Origin: Pyramidobacter sp.
GTDB lineage: Bacteria > Synergistota > Synergistia > Synergistales > Dethiosulfovibrionaceae
NCBI GenBank assembly: GCA_016286835.1
Contig: JAEEUD010000123.1
Span: forward strand, 1 to 5,947
Direction: 5' to 3'
Length of the DNA stretch: 5,947 bases
The notes below the pieces were generated by a model. The model was not told the DNA's origin and did not search any database. It saw only the letters and a list, made by a program, of their open reading frames with translations. A program made the position numbers and the translations under genes. Below are positions 5,714 through 5,947 of the stretch, one piece after another (position 1 is the stretch's first letter; every line of letters begins with the position of its first letter).

Positions 5714-5947
5714 TCACTCCACAGGTACAAAGAAGTCTTCACCATGCCACCGGCACAGGCATCCGGCCTGGGAGATCTCGCGAAAAACGATCCCGGCGAC
5801 ACTCTGTCCCGCAAAAACGATCTTCGCGTTTTTCTCTCCTTCGACAGAAACGAGCGCACAGCGACGTCCTTTGGAAACAACGACGCCCATCAGCCGCAAC
5901 GCAGGACGTACTGAATAAACGGCCCCCGCTGGTCTTTCTCCGTCATC
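5714..5947 (-). CDS. PilP/GspC-like periplasmic protein, C-terminal fragment
   Basis: The reading frame is open to the right edge, and the gene starts outside the window. The visible 77 residues include LRLMGVVVSKGRRCALVSVE (17-36), then FAGQSVAGIVFREIS and a final FFVPVE. This is the strand pattern of the homology-region (HR) domain of PilP and GspC: a LxGVV strand, a strand bearing an A-L-V or A-L-I core, a G-x-x-V/L-x-G turn and a terminal hydrophobic strand. In those proteins the domain sits in the periplasm and docks the inner-membrane platform onto the N0 domain of the secretin. The secretin gene starts 7 nt after this stop, as expected for such partners. An unusual C-L-C pair lies at visible residues 63-65. 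A TTG at 5899 and an ATG at 5890 lie inside the domain and are not the true start. The assignment rests on pattern and context, as sequence identity in this family is low. Confidence 0.72.
   Translation of the reverse strand, partial: DDGERPAGAVYSVRPALRLMGVVVSKGRRCALVSVEGEKNAKIVFAGQSVAGIVFREISQAGCLCRWHGEDFFVPVE

Noticed and set aside
5707..5880. N-terminal extension of the secretin frame to 620 residues
   Set aside because: The extra 58 residues lack domain character, overlap the PilP-like coding frame completely and would bury the signal peptide. The ATG at 5706 has a GGAG site and correct operon spacing.
5714..5899. A complete 61-residue gene starting at TTG 5899
   Set aside because: The frame stays open to the window edge, and the proposed start falls inside the HR-like domain, so this is the end of a longer gene.
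1..5947. Search for CRISPR arrays, tRNA or rRNA genes, insertion sequences and phage or defence genes
   Set aside because: No regularly spaced repeats, cloverleaf-like segments, transposase motifs or terminal inverted repeats were seen. The strand is filled with housekeeping genes.

Overview
The window is a stretch of chromosomal core genes. Every supported gene is on the minus strand, so transcription runs from the right edge to the left. The sequence is GC-rich. It combines an outer-membrane secretin with a PilP/GspC-like partner (a two-membrane envelope) with an Asp23/Gls24-family gene and a zinc-ribbon coiled-coil gene next to nusB, an arrangement familiar from Firmicutes. This mix points to a diderm lineage close to Firmicutes-type gene order. 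Synergistota (for example a Pyramidobacter- or Jonquetella-like organism) is my best guess, with Negativicutes as the alternative. This placement is inference from gene content, not from a database match.

Layout in transcription order, right to left. (1) The C-terminal end of a PilP/GspC-like protein (5947-5714) is followed after 7 nt by a 562-residue secretin with signal peptide, AMIN-like, N0, N1 and secretin domains (5706-4018). (2) A 60-nt gap carries a small hairpin and, overlapping the secretin stop, a weak promoter candidate. It leads to efp (3957-3382), a translation elongation factor P whose tip residue is arginine, as I recall for Thermus, rather than lysine. (3) A small acidic coiled-coil/zinc-ribbon protein (3323-2874) overlaps the start of an Asp23/Gls24-family protein (2890-2384) by 17 nt. 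(4) Just after the asp23 stop lies a perfect 11-bp hairpin. It is followed by an unrecognised protein with an alpha/beta domain and two C-terminal membrane helices (2319-1825, GTG start). (5) nusB (1801-1283) overlaps xseA (1286-60) by ATGA. After 39 nt, a strong ribosome-binding site opens the next gene at position 20, most likely xseB.

Functionally, the right third belongs to type IV pilus or type II secretion machinery in the outer membrane and periplasm. The middle holds efp (ribosome rescue at polyproline stretches) and a probable envelope-associated set (zinc ribbon, Asp23, two-helix membrane protein). The left third covers rRNA antitermination (NusB) and single-stranded DNA exonuclease VII. 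Spacing is tight throughout: no gap exceeds about 65 nt, so there is no gene-free stretch to describe. I see no mobile element, CRISPR array, tRNA, rRNA or signs of recent transfer. The window looks like conserved housekeeping territory with a few lineage-specific oddities, not a new defence or mobile system.
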